Assembly: GCA_027314165.1 (NCBI GenBank)
Contig: DAHVCH010000009.1
Span: 32,681 to 96,680 of the forward strand
Length of the DNA: 64,000 bases
Source: Thermoplasmata archaeon
Lineage (GTDB): Archaea > Thermoplasmatota > Thermoplasmata > Lutacidiplasmatales > UBA184
Direction of reading: 5' to 3'
A program made the position numbers and the translations under genes. Positions 41,265 to 49,997 of the stretch are shown here, piece by piece. Below the pieces are notes generated by a model that did no database searches, had not been told where the DNA came from, and saw nothing but the letters and a program-made list of their open reading frames with translations. The stretch's first letter is position 1; each line of letters begins with the position of its first letter.

Positions 41265-41726
41265 GTGGACCGGGTCGCCGTGACCGTGATCGAAGAGGAG
41301 GAGCTCGAATCCACGGTCCTCAACTTCTTCGGCGCGAGCTTTGGTTACGAACGGATCGTGTCGATCGACGGCACCTCGTTCCTTCTCTTCACCCGGCGAG
41401 AGACGGAGAGCGAGACGAAGTTCCGTCCGAAGACCGTCCGCCGATGGCTGCTCCTCCCCCACGCGTGGGTGTTCACGGACAGGAACCAGGAGGTGCTTGT
41501 CATCGGACGGGACGGGAAGAAGCCGTTGAAGGGCGGAAGCCTGCTCTCCGCCCCGAGCTCGGACGGCGCTCGGCCCCCGAAGGAGTTCGAAGAGCAAGGG
41601 ATTGACTTCATCACCCGGAAGTTCCCGGGCGACCTGGAGCTCTACGTTGTCAAGGCGTTCCTATCCACGGTCCTCTCCGAGACGGGCCTGGGCTCGCTCG
41701 GACTCCCTGCGCCGCTTGCCGACTGA
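41265..41726 (+). CDS. Hypothetical protein, 153 aa
   Basis: Not recognised. A soluble alpha/beta protein: VAVTVIEEEELESTVLNFFG, then TSFLLFTRRETESETKFRPKTVRRWLLLPHAWVFTDRNQEVLVIGRDG, and a C-terminal helix DLELYVVKAFLSTVLSETGLG. No cysteines, signal peptide or TM. The start is GTG at 41265, with AAGGAGAAG about 9 nt upstream as a possible ribosome binding site. It is divergent from the aminotransferase. Confidence 0.62.
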   Translation: MDRVAVTVIEEEELESTVLNFFGASFGYERIVSIDGTSFLLFTRRETESETKFRPKTVRRWLLLPHAWVFTDRNQEVLVIGRDGKKPLKGGSLLSAPSSDGARPPKEFEEQGIDFITRKFPGDLELYVVKAFLSTVLSETGLGSLGLPAPLAD

Positions 41727-41754
41727 CCGTACGGGCGCCGCGCACCCGGACGGG

Positions 41755-42009
41755 TCACTCGGTGGCCCTCTCCTCGCCCGCAGGGCGCGGACCGTCCGGG
41801 GGGGCTGTGAAGGGCCGCCTCGGGGGCCCCAGCGGAAGTCCCGGACCGGGACCGCTCACATCGATGAGCACCCGGTCCGGCTTCTCCTTGAGGCGCGGAA
41901 GATCGCCTCCCGTTCCGGTCGTGGATGGAGATGCCGAGGGACGGCTGCTCGCGCCCTGCTTGCGCCGAAGCCATTCTTCGTAGTCCACGATCTTCACGGC
42001 TGCCATCAT
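41755..42009 (-). CDS. Small hypothetical protein, 84 aa
   Basis: Unknown. It starts MMAAVKIVDYEEWLRRKQG, a plausible short helix, then becomes Ser/Pro/Gly-rich with one strand PDRVLIDVSG. The ORF track starts at 42231, but the stretch before 42009 is not protein-like, and ATGATG at 42009 follows an AGGAG-containing purine run. It converges with the preceding hypothetical gene (28-nt gap). Kept because the first 20 residues look genuine. Confidence 0.4.
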   Translation of the reverse strand: MMAAVKIVDYEEWLRRKQGASSRPSASPSTTGTGGDLPRLKEKPDRVLIDVSGPGPGLPLGPPRRPFTAPPDGPRPAGEERATE

Positions 42010-42208
42010 CGTTCTCGACCCCCTGCTCCTCTGGCGCTCCTTGCACGATGAGGGGGCTGGCCCCCGTATGTACTCCGGGACAATCGCCACCCCCGAAAGT
42101 TGGACGCCGCGACACACTGTGACGTGGCCCATCCTCCCCGTCCGAGAAGCGCCCTCCGGTGGGATTCGTGGGAGGGTTGAAAGGCCGGGACGGGTGGGAG
42201 GACGCCTC

Positions 42209-42526
42209 ATGCCTCTGCTCTTTGCCGACACCCAGGTCCCGAAGGAGGAGATGGACGCGATGTTCCGGGAGTTCGTCGGGGAGCTGGAGGGAGAGCTCCG
42301 GGTCTTCCAGGCCCCTCACCCCGAGGCCAGTCCGATGGGTCCGCTGGACCGGGGCAGGGCCCTGCTGGAAGAGACTCTCGCCTGGGTCAGGGGTCAGGAC
42401 CCCTCCACCATCTCGAGAGAGGACCTGAGGCGCTGGATCAACCTGCAGTACGACGTGAGCTTGGTGGCGGTCGAGTATCTGAAGACCTACACCCCTATGC
42501 CGATGGTCCCGTCGCGGCGGAAGTGA
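42209..42526 (+). CDS. Small helical protein, 105 aa
   Basis: Unknown, acidic and helical: VPKEEMDAMFREFVGELEGELRVFQ, then LDRGRALLEETLAWVRGQ, then REDLRRWINLQYDVSLVAVEYLKTY. The ATG at 42209 has a strong Shine-Dalgarno-like GGGAGG 8 nt upstream, which decides the start over the longer track ORF (42041). Its 3-prime end overlaps the end of the STAND ATPase gene on the other strand by 32 nt. Confidence 0.65.
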   Translation: MPLLFADTQVPKEEMDAMFREFVGELEGELRVFQAPHPEASPMGPLDRGRALLEETLAWVRGQDPSTISREDLRRWINLQYDVSLVAVEYLKTYTPMPMVPSRRK

Positions 42527-45500
42527 CCGAAGGGCTCGCGACCACCTCGCCGCGGACCACCCGTCCGAGCTCCTCGGCCCTCTCCTCCATGCGTCGGGCC
42601 TCCCCGGCGGACCCGTGCTCCCTCTCGAAACGCGAGGAGCGCAGCAGGGCCTCCCGCTCCAAGTGCGCAATCCCCTGTCCCCGAACCCCTGCGAGGGCAA
42701 GCTCCAGCTCCCTTCGAACGCCCGGGAGGTCCGCGGTCAGCTCGAGAAGCCCCGCGAGGAGAAGATGGAGGTGGATGCGCCGTTCGAGCTCCAGATGACC
42801 TTCCTTCTCGCAGGCCTTCCGCAGCCCTCGGATCCCTTCCTCCGGCGAACCCAGGTGGCCGCGGCAGGCGGAGAGGTAGATCTCCGACACCAGGGTCCGG
42901 TCCTTGAAGCCCAGCCGTTCGTTCATCTCTTCCGCGCGCTCGAGGAACGGAAGGGCGTCCTCCCATCGGCCGGCGTTCGCCCGCAGCTCTCCGGAGAGCA
43001 GGAGGCTCAACGCCAGCAGACGCGGCAGGTCGAACCTCCTGGAGAGCTCCAGCGCCTCGGAGGCCTGGGCCATGGCGGCCTCCCGGTCCCCCTGGTTCTC
43101 GAGGGCCCTGGCGTAGTTGGCCATGGCGATCGCCAGCCACTGGGCTCCCCCGTTGCGCCGGTAGATCTCCACGCAGCGTGCGGAGTTGGAGAGGCAGTTC
43201 CGGTAGTCCCCGAGCTGGGGCTCCGCCCAAGCGAGCAGGGACAGGAAGTCCGCCTCGTAGAGCGGAAGGCCGGCCCTCCGAGCGAGGTCCAGGCCCCGTC
43301 GGAGCGGCTCCATCGCCTCGACCGTGCGCCGCCCCTCGATCCGCTGGTAGCAGATGTTGTAGTACGCCCGACATCGCTCGCTCGCCGGGCCGTCCTCGCC
43401 GAAGAGCCGGAGCGCCTGCTCCGAGTCCTGGTCCGCCCCGGCCCCAGCCTCGCCACCCGACCCGAGCTTCACCCGCGCCCGCGTGAGGAGCCATCGCGCC
43501 CGCAGCTCGGGAACGAGCTGCTCCGGCGCGTGGTCCATCTCCGCCCACGTCTGTCGCAGAAGTCCTTGGGCTTCGTTGACGTTCTGCTGGAGGAGGATGT
43601 CGACCCTCGCGCGGGCGATCGCCCAGCGCGAGCCGAGGTCCGGGCCTAGCCCGTCGAGAGACGTCAGCAGTGCCGAGGCGGGCGAGAACGATCCCTGCAT
43701 CCAAAGCTCGTCCACGAGCCCCAGCCCCTCCTCCACCCTCTGAGCGGTCGGAACGTGGGCGTTCCGCAGGAGGTCCTGGAGCCAGACATGGTAGCGCACG
43801 ATCGTCTCCCCCGCCTGCTGCCCCAGCGCGTCCCGGAGGGCACGCCGGACGACGGGAAGTCCGTGCTCGGGGTCCCCCACCTCATGCCACAGCCGTGCCA
43901 GGACGGCGGTCTCCTGCGGGCGGTGCGTCGCATACCAGCCACCCAGCGCCTTGCAGATCGCCCCGGTCTCCTCGCTCGGGATCTCCGCCAGTACGGCCTC
44001 CCACGTCATGGGGTGGGCGAACGACCACTTGCTTGCGCCTTCACCGACCGGGTGGACGAGGCGGAGCCGCCGCTCGAGCCTCCGGCAGATGTCGGTCACC
44101 TCCGCCTCGCTCCGCCCCAGCACCTCCGTTAGCGGCGCCACGTCGAACTCGCTTCCCAGCACGGAGGCGACGTGCACGAGGCGTCGCTCGGTTCCGTCGA
44201 GCGACGCGAGCCGGTGCACGACCATCCGACGGATGGTGTCCGGCAGCGCCCCCGGGTCTCCGGGAGCGAGATGACCATGGAGTCGGACCCCTCCGTCTTG
44301 GGCGCGCACGACCGCGCCCTCCGAGACCAGGCCCCGGGCGGTCTCCAGGACGAAGTACGGGTTGCCGCCCGCCCGTTGGAGGAAGTCCAGGAAGGCCCGG
44401 TCCGCCCCTCCCCCGGCGAGCTTCCCTCCCAGGGCGCTTTCGGCCAGAGCGCGGGAGCCTTGCTCGTCCAGACCCCGGAGCGGGAGGCGATGGAGGAATC
44501 CTTCCCGCTCGAGCCTTTCAAAGAGGTCGAGAAGGCTCACGCCGGTATCGGCCTCGGGGTCCTCCTCTTCTCGGACCGAGGCCACGAGAAGCACGCGCTG
44601 GCCCCGAAGGTTCCTCGCCAGGAACTGGAAGGCCAGTCGGGACTGCGGATCGGCCCACTGGAGATCGTCGAGGAGCAAGAGGCAGGGGGTCTCCGAACTG
44701 GCGACGGTCAAGGTCTCGGTGTAGTCCAGCAGCCGCTGGGATGGGCTTCGCGCGGCCTGGACGACCCGTGCGGGCCGGGGCTCCGAACGCGCCGGCAGAG
44801 CTCGATACACCTCTCCCTCGGCCTCGAGCAGGGAGAGCTGGCGGACCTCGAGGGCGACCGGATGGAACCCGAGGAGGAGGTGCCCGCCGGTCTCCTCGGC
44901 GACGTCGCGAAGGTACTGCACGAGCCGGAGACAGGCGGCGAACCCCGCCTGGCTCACGAGATAGTCCACCCCCGCGACGACGACCAGGGCGCCCGGATGC
45001 CCGCGAAGATGGGCCTCCAGCCGGTCGCCCAAGGCGTCCAGCGACCGGACGTCCAACGCGTCCTCCGAGGCGGCTCGGGCGAGCCAGAGGAGCCCGTTCG
45101 CCCTCTCCAGGTCTGGGAACCGCTGGCGCAGCACCGCCCCGCGGTCGCGCGACAGGACGAGCGTGGGGAGGGTCCGGCAGAGACGAGCGGCGGTCGTGTA
45201 GACCACGCTGGGCCGCTCCTCCTCGACCAACAGGACGGACGAGGAGCCCTCGCCGCCGAACGACGCGGAGGGGTCAGGGCCGGCGCGACCGGAGCTGCCC
45301 AGGCCCACGAAGAGCTGCTCGATCGGGAAGTACGGCTCGAGAGATTCCTTGAGACAGTAGCCCCAGCCCACTTGGAACCCCCGCTCGCGCGCTTCGCCCT
45401 CAAGCCACCGGAGGAGGCGGGTCTTCCCTATGCCCCCTGGACCTGAGAGTGTCGCGGCGCATCCCCGACCTTCCTGGGCGGCCCGGAGCGCTTCCTGGAG

Positions 45501-45707
45501 GAACGCCCGCTCGCGCTCCCGCCCTACGATCGGGCTCTCGGAGAGAGCGAGCGGTGAGACCGCACCGGCCACGGGTGGGTCAAGAGGAGGGGCAGAAAGC
45601 CCTGCCTCCTTCCCGGGACCGCCCGTCCCAGGGGGGCCCGACTCTCGACCCCCGGCGGCCGGAGCGAGGGAAGGGTCCGAGGGTGGTACCTGGGGCGGCG
45701 GAACCAT
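42495..45707 (-). CDS. STAND-type AAA ATPase with inserted DUF835 domain and TPR-like C-terminus
   Basis: Large signal-transduction ATPase of the MalT/AAA_16 kind, 1070 aa. After a Pro-rich N-terminus, residues 70-95 hold IVGRERERAFLQ and the Walker A SGPGGIGKTRLL. A Walker B-like LLLLDDLQWADPQS lies near residue 345. Between them, about residues 150-300, sits what reads as a DUF835 domain: VLLVEEERPSVVY, FPDLERANGLLWLAR, VVVAGVDYLVSQAGF and LLGFHPVALEVRQLSLLE. After the helical sensor region (VHVASVLGSEFDVAPLTEVLG) come TPR-like repeats to the end. No DNA-binding domain is visible. The ORF track start at 45833 lies upstream of the TATA box; ATG at 45707 is the first available. Divergent from marR. 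Confidence 0.85.
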   Translation of the reverse strand: MVPPPQVPPSDPSLAPAAGGRESGPPGTGGPGKEAGLSAPPLDPPVAGAVSPLALSESPIVGRERERAFLQEALRAAQEGRGCAATLSGPGGIGKTRLLRWLEGEARERGFQVGWGYCLKESLEPYFPIEQLFVGLGSSGRAGPDPSASFGGEGSSSVLLVEEERPSVVYTTAARLCRTLPTLVLSRDRGAVLRQRFPDLERANGLLWLARAASEDALDVRSLDALGDRLEAHLRGHPGALVVVAGVDYLVSQAGFAACLRLVQYLRDVAEETGGHLLLGFHPVALEVRQLSLLEAEGEVYRALPARSEPRPARVVQAARSPSQRLLDYTETLTVASSETPCLLLLDDLQWADPQSRLAFQFLARNLRGQRVLLVASVREEEDPEADTGVSLLDLFERLEREGFLHRLPLRGLDEQGSRALAESALGGKLAGGGADRAFLDFLQRAGGNPYFVLETARGLVSEGAVVRAQDGGVRLHGHLAPGDPGALPDTIRRMVVHRLASLDGTERRLVHVASVLGSEFDVAPLTEVLGRSEAEVTDICRRLERRLRLVHPVGEGASKWSFAHPMTWEAVLAEIPSEETGAICKALGGWYATHRPQETAVLARLWHEVGDPEHGLPVVRRALRDALGQQAGETIVRYHVWLQDLLRNAHVPTAQRVEEGLGLVDELWMQGSFSPASALLTSLDGLGPDLGSRWAIARARVDILLQQNVNEAQGLLRQTWAEMDHAPEQLVPELRARWLLTRARVKLGSGGEAGAGADQDSEQALRLFGEDGPASERCRAYYNICYQRIEGRRTVEAMEPLRRGLDLARRAGLPLYEADFLSLLAWAEPQLGDYRNCLSNSARCVEIYRRNGGAQWLAIAMANYARALENQGDREAAMAQASEALELSRRFDLPRLLALSLLLSGELRANAGRWEDALPFLERAEEMNERLGFKDRTLVSEIYLSACRGHLGSPEEGIRGLRKACEKEGHLELERRIHLHLLLAGLLELTADLPGVRRELELALAGVRGQGIAHLEREALLRSSRFEREHGSAGEARRMEERAEELGRVVRGEVVASPSVTSAATGPSA

Positions 45708-45787
45708 GGAGGGGAGGCGCAGGGAGGGCGAGGGACGGCAGATGGGCCAATGCGCGCGGACCCCTTCCCCCCCAAATGGTAAGATGC

Positions 45788-45803
45788 CGTAGCAGATGCT
45801 ACG
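45788..45803. promoter_or_regulatory. Palindromic operator candidate between STAND ATPase and marR
   Basis: CGTAGCA-GA-TGCTACG is a perfect 7-bp inverted repeat with a 2-nt centre. It overlaps the expected transcription start of the STAND gene and lies just upstream of the TATA box used by marR, a suitable place for MarR autoregulation. Confidence 0.55.
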
Positions 45804-45810
45804 CTGCCAT

Positions 45811-45816
45811 AATATA
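45811..45816. promoter_or_regulatory. Shared TATA box, marR operon and STAND ATPase gene
   Basis: AATATA on the plus strand is centred about 29 nt before the marR ATG (45843). Read as TATATT on the minus strand it would start the STAND mRNA near 45787, giving that gene a leader of about 80 nt. Confidence 0.55.
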
Positions 45817-45842
45817 CGACCAACCCCTCGCAACGCGCGACC

Positions 45843-46382
45843 ATGCCCGCGCGCGGTCCCGCAAGGAGAACGCCGGTCGGCCCCGTCCGCGGGGATACGC
45901 GGATTTCTCGGGCGGACCTCAACCTGGAAGAGGACCTCCTTCGGTGTTACCAGCTACTTCGGCGTGACCTAAGTTCGCGGCTCGAAAAGCACCGCATGTT
46001 GCTGTCCGAGTACCGCGCGCTGAAGGTGCTCGAGCGCGGCCCCGTCCCCCTCGGGCAGGTGGCCCTCCATCTCGGGCTCACGGCCGCGACCTTGACGAGC
46101 CTGGCTCGCGGCCTCCAAGCTCACCGCTGGGCCAAGGTCGAGCGCGACCCCAGGGACCGTCGGGCCTGGCTCCTTCTCGCCACCCCCGTGGGACTTCGGG
46201 AGCTCCGCTCCGCGCAGAAGGACATGCGCGCGCGGATGCGGGCGCTTGACCATCGGTTGTCTGCCGCAGCCCGGGGGGAGCTCTCCCGGGGCCTGCGAAA
46301 GTTCCTGGCCGTGCTTCTGCTCTCGGTCCCGGCGACCGCGACCCCCCCGCCGAAGCGGGCCCGGAAGGTGCGTGGGAGGTGA
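45843..46382 (+). CDS. MarR family transcriptional regulator
   Basis: Winged-helix repressor of 179 aa. The HTH region reads LLSEYRALKVLERGPVPLGQVALHLGLTAATLTSLARGLQAHRWAKV, followed by the wing ERDPRDRRAWLLLATPVG, which includes the D-x-R-D-x-R motif of MarR proteins. Dimerisation helices flank it. The mRNA is likely leaderless (ATG about 29 nt from the TATA box). The next gene, an MFS exporter, starts 4 nt after the stop, a classic regulator-pump pair, and a 16-bp palindrome lies just upstream, so self-repression relieved by a small ligand is likely. Confidence 0.88.
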   Translation: MPARGPARRTPVGPVRGDTRISRADLNLEEDLLRCYQLLRRDLSSRLEKHRMLLSEYRALKVLERGPVPLGQVALHLGLTAATLTSLARGLQAHRWAKVERDPRDRRAWLLLATPVGLRELRSAQKDMRARMRALDHRLSAAARGELSRGLRKFLAVLLLSVPATATPPPKRARKVRGR

Positions 46383-46386
46383 GCGT

Positions 46387-48315
46387 TTGACGGCCTACAA
46401 GTGGGTGGTGCTCTCGAACACCACGCTCGGGGCGTTGATGGCCTCGATCAACGGCACGATCATCCTGATCTCCCTGCCTGTCATCTTCACCGGTCTCGGG
46501 ATCAACCCCTTCGTCGGTTCGAACTTCACCCTGCTCATCTGGATCCTCCTCGGCTACGGGGTCCTGACGGCGACCCTCCTCGTGACCGTAGGGCGCCTCT
46601 CCGACATGTACGGACGTACCCGCCTCTACAACCTGGGCTTCGCCATCTTCTCGGTGGGTTCGGTGCTGCTCTTCCTTACGCCGAGCACGGGGGCCATCGG
46701 GGGGTGGGAGATGGTCTCGTTCCGGATGGTCCAGGCGGTGGGAGCCGCCTTCCTGTTCGCGAACTCGCCCGCGCTGCTCACGGACGCCTTCTCGCCGAGC
46801 GAACGCGGGCTCGCCCTGGGGATCAACCAGGTCGCGGCCATCGGCGGGTCGGTCATCGGGCTGGTGCTCGGCGGACTGCTCGCAGGCGTCCCCACGTTCC
46901 ATTTGGACGGGTTCGCGGTCCCAGCGTGGCGCACCATCTTCCTGGTGAGCGTGCCCTTCGGGGTCTTCGGTACGGTCTGGGCCTACCTGAGGCTCAAAGA
47001 GATCGCGACGATCCGAAAGGGCCAGAAGCTCGACCTGGCCGGGAACCTCACTTTCGGGGCGGGCTTGACCGTCCTCCTGGTGGCGGTCACCTACGGTCTC
47101 CTCCCGTACGGCAACCAGGCGATGGGGTGGTCCGATCCCTGGGTCTGGGGCGGGGTGGTCGGGGGCCTGGCGCTTCTCGGGGTCTTTCTCTTCATCGAGA
47201 CGCACGTCTCGGACCCGATGTTCCATCTCGGGTTGTTCCGGATCCGGGCGTTCGCGGCGGCGAACATCGCCGCGCTGCTCGGGTCGATCGCGCGTGGCGG
47301 GATGATGTTCATGATGATCATGTGGTTCCAGGGCATTTGGCTGCCCCTCCACGGATTCACGTTCGCGGAGACCCCCTTCTGGGCGGGCATCTACATGCTC
47401 CCGATGATGGGAGGGTTCCTGCTCATGGGTCCGATGAGCGGCTGGCTCTCGGACCGATACGGGGCCAAGCATCTCGCGAGCGGAGGGATGGCCCTGGGAG
47501 CGGCGACGTTCTTCGCGATGATGACGCTCCCCTACAACTTCCCGTACTGGGAGATGGGCCTGCTGCTCTTCCTGCAAGGGTGTGGCATGGGCCTGTTCGC
47601 CTCCCCGAACCGTGCGGCGATCATGAACGCGGTTCCCGCCGAGCAGCGGGGAGCGGCCTCGGGCATGGCCACGACGCTTCAGAACAGCGGGATGCAGCTC
47701 TCTCTCGCGATGTTCTTCACGATCGTGATCCTGGGCATCTCCCACGGGCTCTCGGCCTCTGTGGGATCGGCCCTCGCCGGGGCGGGAGTGCCGGGACCGG
47801 ACCAGCCCGTGCTGGCTACGGTGCTCTCGGGGAACCCCACCGGGGCCATCTTCGGGGCCTTCCTGGGGATCAACCCGATGGGCGTGCTTCTGCAGCAGAT
47901 GGGGCCCATGCTCCCCGTGCCGATCCCGGGGAGCGTCGCCGCGACCTTGACGTCGAAAGGGTTCTTCCCGACGGCCATCGCCCCCGCGTTCCTGGAGGGA
48001 GTTAGGGAATCGCTCGCGGTGGCCGGGACACTGACGGCGGCGGGGGCCCTGGTCTCCCTCATGAGAGGCGAGCGCTTCGTCCACGGCGAGGAGGACGGCC
48101 CCAAGGCCGGACCACGCGGGTCTCGCTCCCGTAGCTCCACGCAGCACGGGGGACGGAAGGGCTCTGTCGACGGGAACGAGGAGACGCCGGAGGAGGCCGC
48201 TCGCGAAGAGGACGGGTCGACCCCGTCCCGCGTCGACGCCGATGCGGGGTCGGACCCCCCCGCTTCCGACGTTGACGCTCCCGAGTCGGCGACGCGGTCC
48301 AGGAGCAACCGTTGA
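46387..48315 (+). CDS. MFS drug/proton antiporter, DHA2 (EmrB/QacA) type, 14 TM
   Basis: Exporter-type permease of 642 aa. It opens YKWVVLSNTTLGALMASINGTIILISLPVIF, the first helix of DHA2 proteins; the loop motif GRLSDMYGRTRLYNLG is the MFS signature, and NQVAAIGGSVIGLVLGGLLAG is motif C of antiporters. The core ends near residue 560 and is followed by a charged, Ser/Asp/Arg-rich tail of about 80 residues. The start is TTG at 46387, five nt after a perfect GGAGGTGA, within the marR stop; the track start (46246) overlaps marR. It ends in a TTGA overlap with the Usp gene. Confidence 0.9.
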   Translation: MTAYKWVVLSNTTLGALMASINGTIILISLPVIFTGLGINPFVGSNFTLLIWILLGYGVLTATLLVTVGRLSDMYGRTRLYNLGFAIFSVGSVLLFLTPSTGAIGGWEMVSFRMVQAVGAAFLFANSPALLTDAFSPSERGLALGINQVAAIGGSVIGLVLGGLLAGVPTFHLDGFAVPAWRTIFLVSVPFGVFGTVWAYLRLKEIATIRKGQKLDLAGNLTFGAGLTVLLVAVTYGLLPYGNQAMGWSDPWVWGGVVGGLALLGVFLFIETHVSDPMFHLGLFRIRAFAAANIAALLGSIARGGMMFMMIMWFQGIWLPLHGFTFAETPFWAGIYMLPMMGGFLLMGPMSGWLSDRYGAKHLASGGMALGAATFFAMMTLPYNFPYWEMGLLLFLQGCGMGLFASPNRAAIMNAVPAEQRGAASGMATTLQNSGMQLSLAMFFTIVILGISHGLSASVGSALAGAGVPGPDQPVLATVLSGNPTGAIFGAFLGINPMGVLLQQMGPMLPVPIPGSVAATLTSKGFFPTAIAPAFLEGVRESLAVAGTLTAAGALVSLMRGERFVHGEEDGPKAGPRGSRSRSSTQHGGRKGSVDGNEETPEEAAREEDGSTPSRVDADAGSDPPASDVDAPESATRSRSNR

Positions 48316-48764
48316 CCGGCCGCTTCCACGACCTCGTGATCGCCTACGACGGCTCCCCCTTGTCCAACGAGGCCCTGGACACCGCGATCGACCTTGCACG
48401 GGACTGGGGGGCCGCCCTCACGGTCCTCAGCGTGTACCAGCCTCCCACGGTGGTCTCCTACGGACCGGCTCCGCCGGTGTTCATCGGTGACGAGGTCAAG
48501 CAGGCGCTGCTCGAGCAGTACCAGAAGGCCTTGGTCCGGGCGAGGGAGCACGGTGTCCCAGAGGTGCGGGGCATGTTCCTCGAGGGCCACCCCGCCGACG
48601 AGATTCTGCGGTTCGTCGAGGAGGAGCACGCCGACCTCGTCGTGATGGGGTCGCGGGGGATCTCCTCGACCCGGCGGCTGCTCCTGGGCAGCGTCTCGGA
48701 CGCGGTCGTGCACCACAGCCGGACCGCCGTTCTGGTGGTGCGCCCCACGACGGGCCCGAAGTGA
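48312..48764 (+). CDS. Universal stress protein (UspA family)
   Basis: Single-domain Usp, 150 aa. The N-terminal DLVIAYDGSPLSNEALDTAIDLAR and the C-terminal nucleotide-binding signature VVMGSRGISSTRRLLLGSVSDAVVHHS (G-x2-G-x9-G-S) mark an ATP-binding type. It starts with TTG overlapping the exporter stop (TTGA), so it belongs to the marR operon. This suggests the operon answers a chemical stress. Confidence 0.92.
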   Translation: MTGRFHDLVIAYDGSPLSNEALDTAIDLARDWGAALTVLSVYQPPTVVSYGPAPPVFIGDEVKQALLEQYQKALVRAREHGVPEVRGMFLEGHPADEILRFVEEEHADLVVMGSRGISSTRRLLLGSVSDAVVHHSRTAVLVVRPTTGPK

Positions 48765-48854
48765 ACGTCTCAGGGCCCTGCGAAGCCCCTCCGTCTGGAC
48801 GAAAGCGCCGCGCGCCCAGGTGAGGGGGGGCCGGGGTGGTCGCGGGCAGCGCCC

Positions 48855-49997
48855 CTAGAGGACGCCCATCTCGGTGAGCTTCTCCGGGAGGTACTTCTCG
48901 GTCACGTAGTTGAGACCGTACTTCGCGAGCGACTGCTGCTCCGCTTTCTTCCCGTTCTGGAGCATGAGCTCGATCTCGCTCTTCCACATCTCCGTGTTGA
49001 ACCGGGGGTCCGAGAGCTCCGCCTTCAGCGCCTGGATGTCACGGTCCGAGAGCTTGTCGCTGGGCAACTGGTAGTTCTCGATGTCGGAGGCGGTGACGCC
49101 GAGGAACTCGGCCCCGGGCGTGGCGAGATAGTGCGAGATGTGGGCGGTCTTGATGGCGCCGTACGCGACGGAGGCGAAGATCCGGAACGACCAGGGGTCG
49201 CCATCGGTGAAGACCACCACGGGCAGCTTGAGCTCCTCGTTCAGGCGCTTGAGGAAACGCCGCGTGGACCGGGCCGGCTGGCCTTTGAGGTGGACCAGGA
49301 GGGCGTTCTGGTCCTCGTCGAACCCGTTCTCGGCCAAGCGGTCGACCATGCCTCCGCACTCGATCGCCAGGACGAACTTCGCCCCGTGGGAGACAAAGGA
49401 GATCTTCTCCTTCTCGACGTTCGCGGGGAGCTGGTACCCGCCGTCCCCCACGTCATCGCGGCAGTTGATCTTCTTCTTCTGCCCCTTCCGATTGATCTCC
49501 GTGATCGTGAGGTCGCCGATGACCGAGGCGCCGTTCTCCTCGGGGCGGAGCCGGAAGTCCTCCCGCATCCGCTCGCACATGACCTCCAGGTCCTCGACCA
49601 GAAGGTTCGATTCGTTCTCGCTGTGGAACTTGGCCTCTTCCCACTGCTCGCTGATGTAGTAGAGCTCCCGAAGCGTCGAGTGCTTGTTGTCCCGGGCCAT
49701 CTCCTCGATGAAGTCGACGAGCCAGAACGTCCGCAGGAGCATGAGCGCCCCGTCCAGCTTGCGGGCGGAGCGCACGCCGCACTGATTGCCCAGGCGCCAG
49801 ACCCCGTCGCGAGGACTGAACGCGATGTTCTGCTTCGTTCGGAGCGGGAGCTTCATCCGGGGGATGTCCCCCTTGTCGAGCTGGGTGTAGATCTGCTGGG
49901 CCAGGTCCAGCGTGGGCTGGAGGACGCGCTTGTCCGTGTCCGGCAGCTTCTCGGGCCTACTCTTCGTCGACGAAGGACTCTTTCTTTTCGGCGGCAT
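48855..49997 (-). CDS. top6A: DNA topoisomerase VI subunit A
   Basis: Spo11-like catalytic subunit that breaks both DNA strands through a tyrosine. The 380-aa protein has the CAP-like domain with the catalytic tyrosine in [11 protein letters not shown] (Tyr113/114), and a Toprim domain with FVLAIECGG (Glu) and [14 protein letters not shown] (DxD). The ORF track starts at 50015, but ATG 49997 is chosen because GGAGGTGG lies 7 nt upstream. The start lies inside the 3-prime end of top6B (41-nt overlap), so the two subunits are translationally coupled. Confidence 0.96.
   Translation of the reverse strand: MPPKRKSPSSTKSRPEKLPDTDKRVLQPTLDLAQQIYTQLDKGDIPRMKLPLRTKQNIAFSPRDGVWRLGNQCGVRSARKLDGALMLLRTFWLVDFIEEMARDNKHSTLRELYYISEQWEEAKFHSENESNLLVEDLEVMCERMREDFRLRPEENGASVIGDLTITEINRKGQKKKINCRDDVGDGGYQLPANVEKEKISFVSHGAKFVLAIECGGMVDRLAENGFDEDQNALLVHLKGQPARSTRRFLKRLNEELKLPVVVFTDGDPWSFRIFASVAYGAIKTAHISHYLATPGAEFLGVTASDIENYQLPSDKLSDRDIQALKAELSDPRFNTEMWKSEIELMLQNGKKAEQQSLAKYGLNYVTEKYLPEKLTEMGVL

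Noticed and set aside
46078-48399. 773-aa minus-strand ORF opposite the MFS exporter
   Set aside because: Charged, low-complexity antisense product; plus strand is a clear DHA2 transporter.
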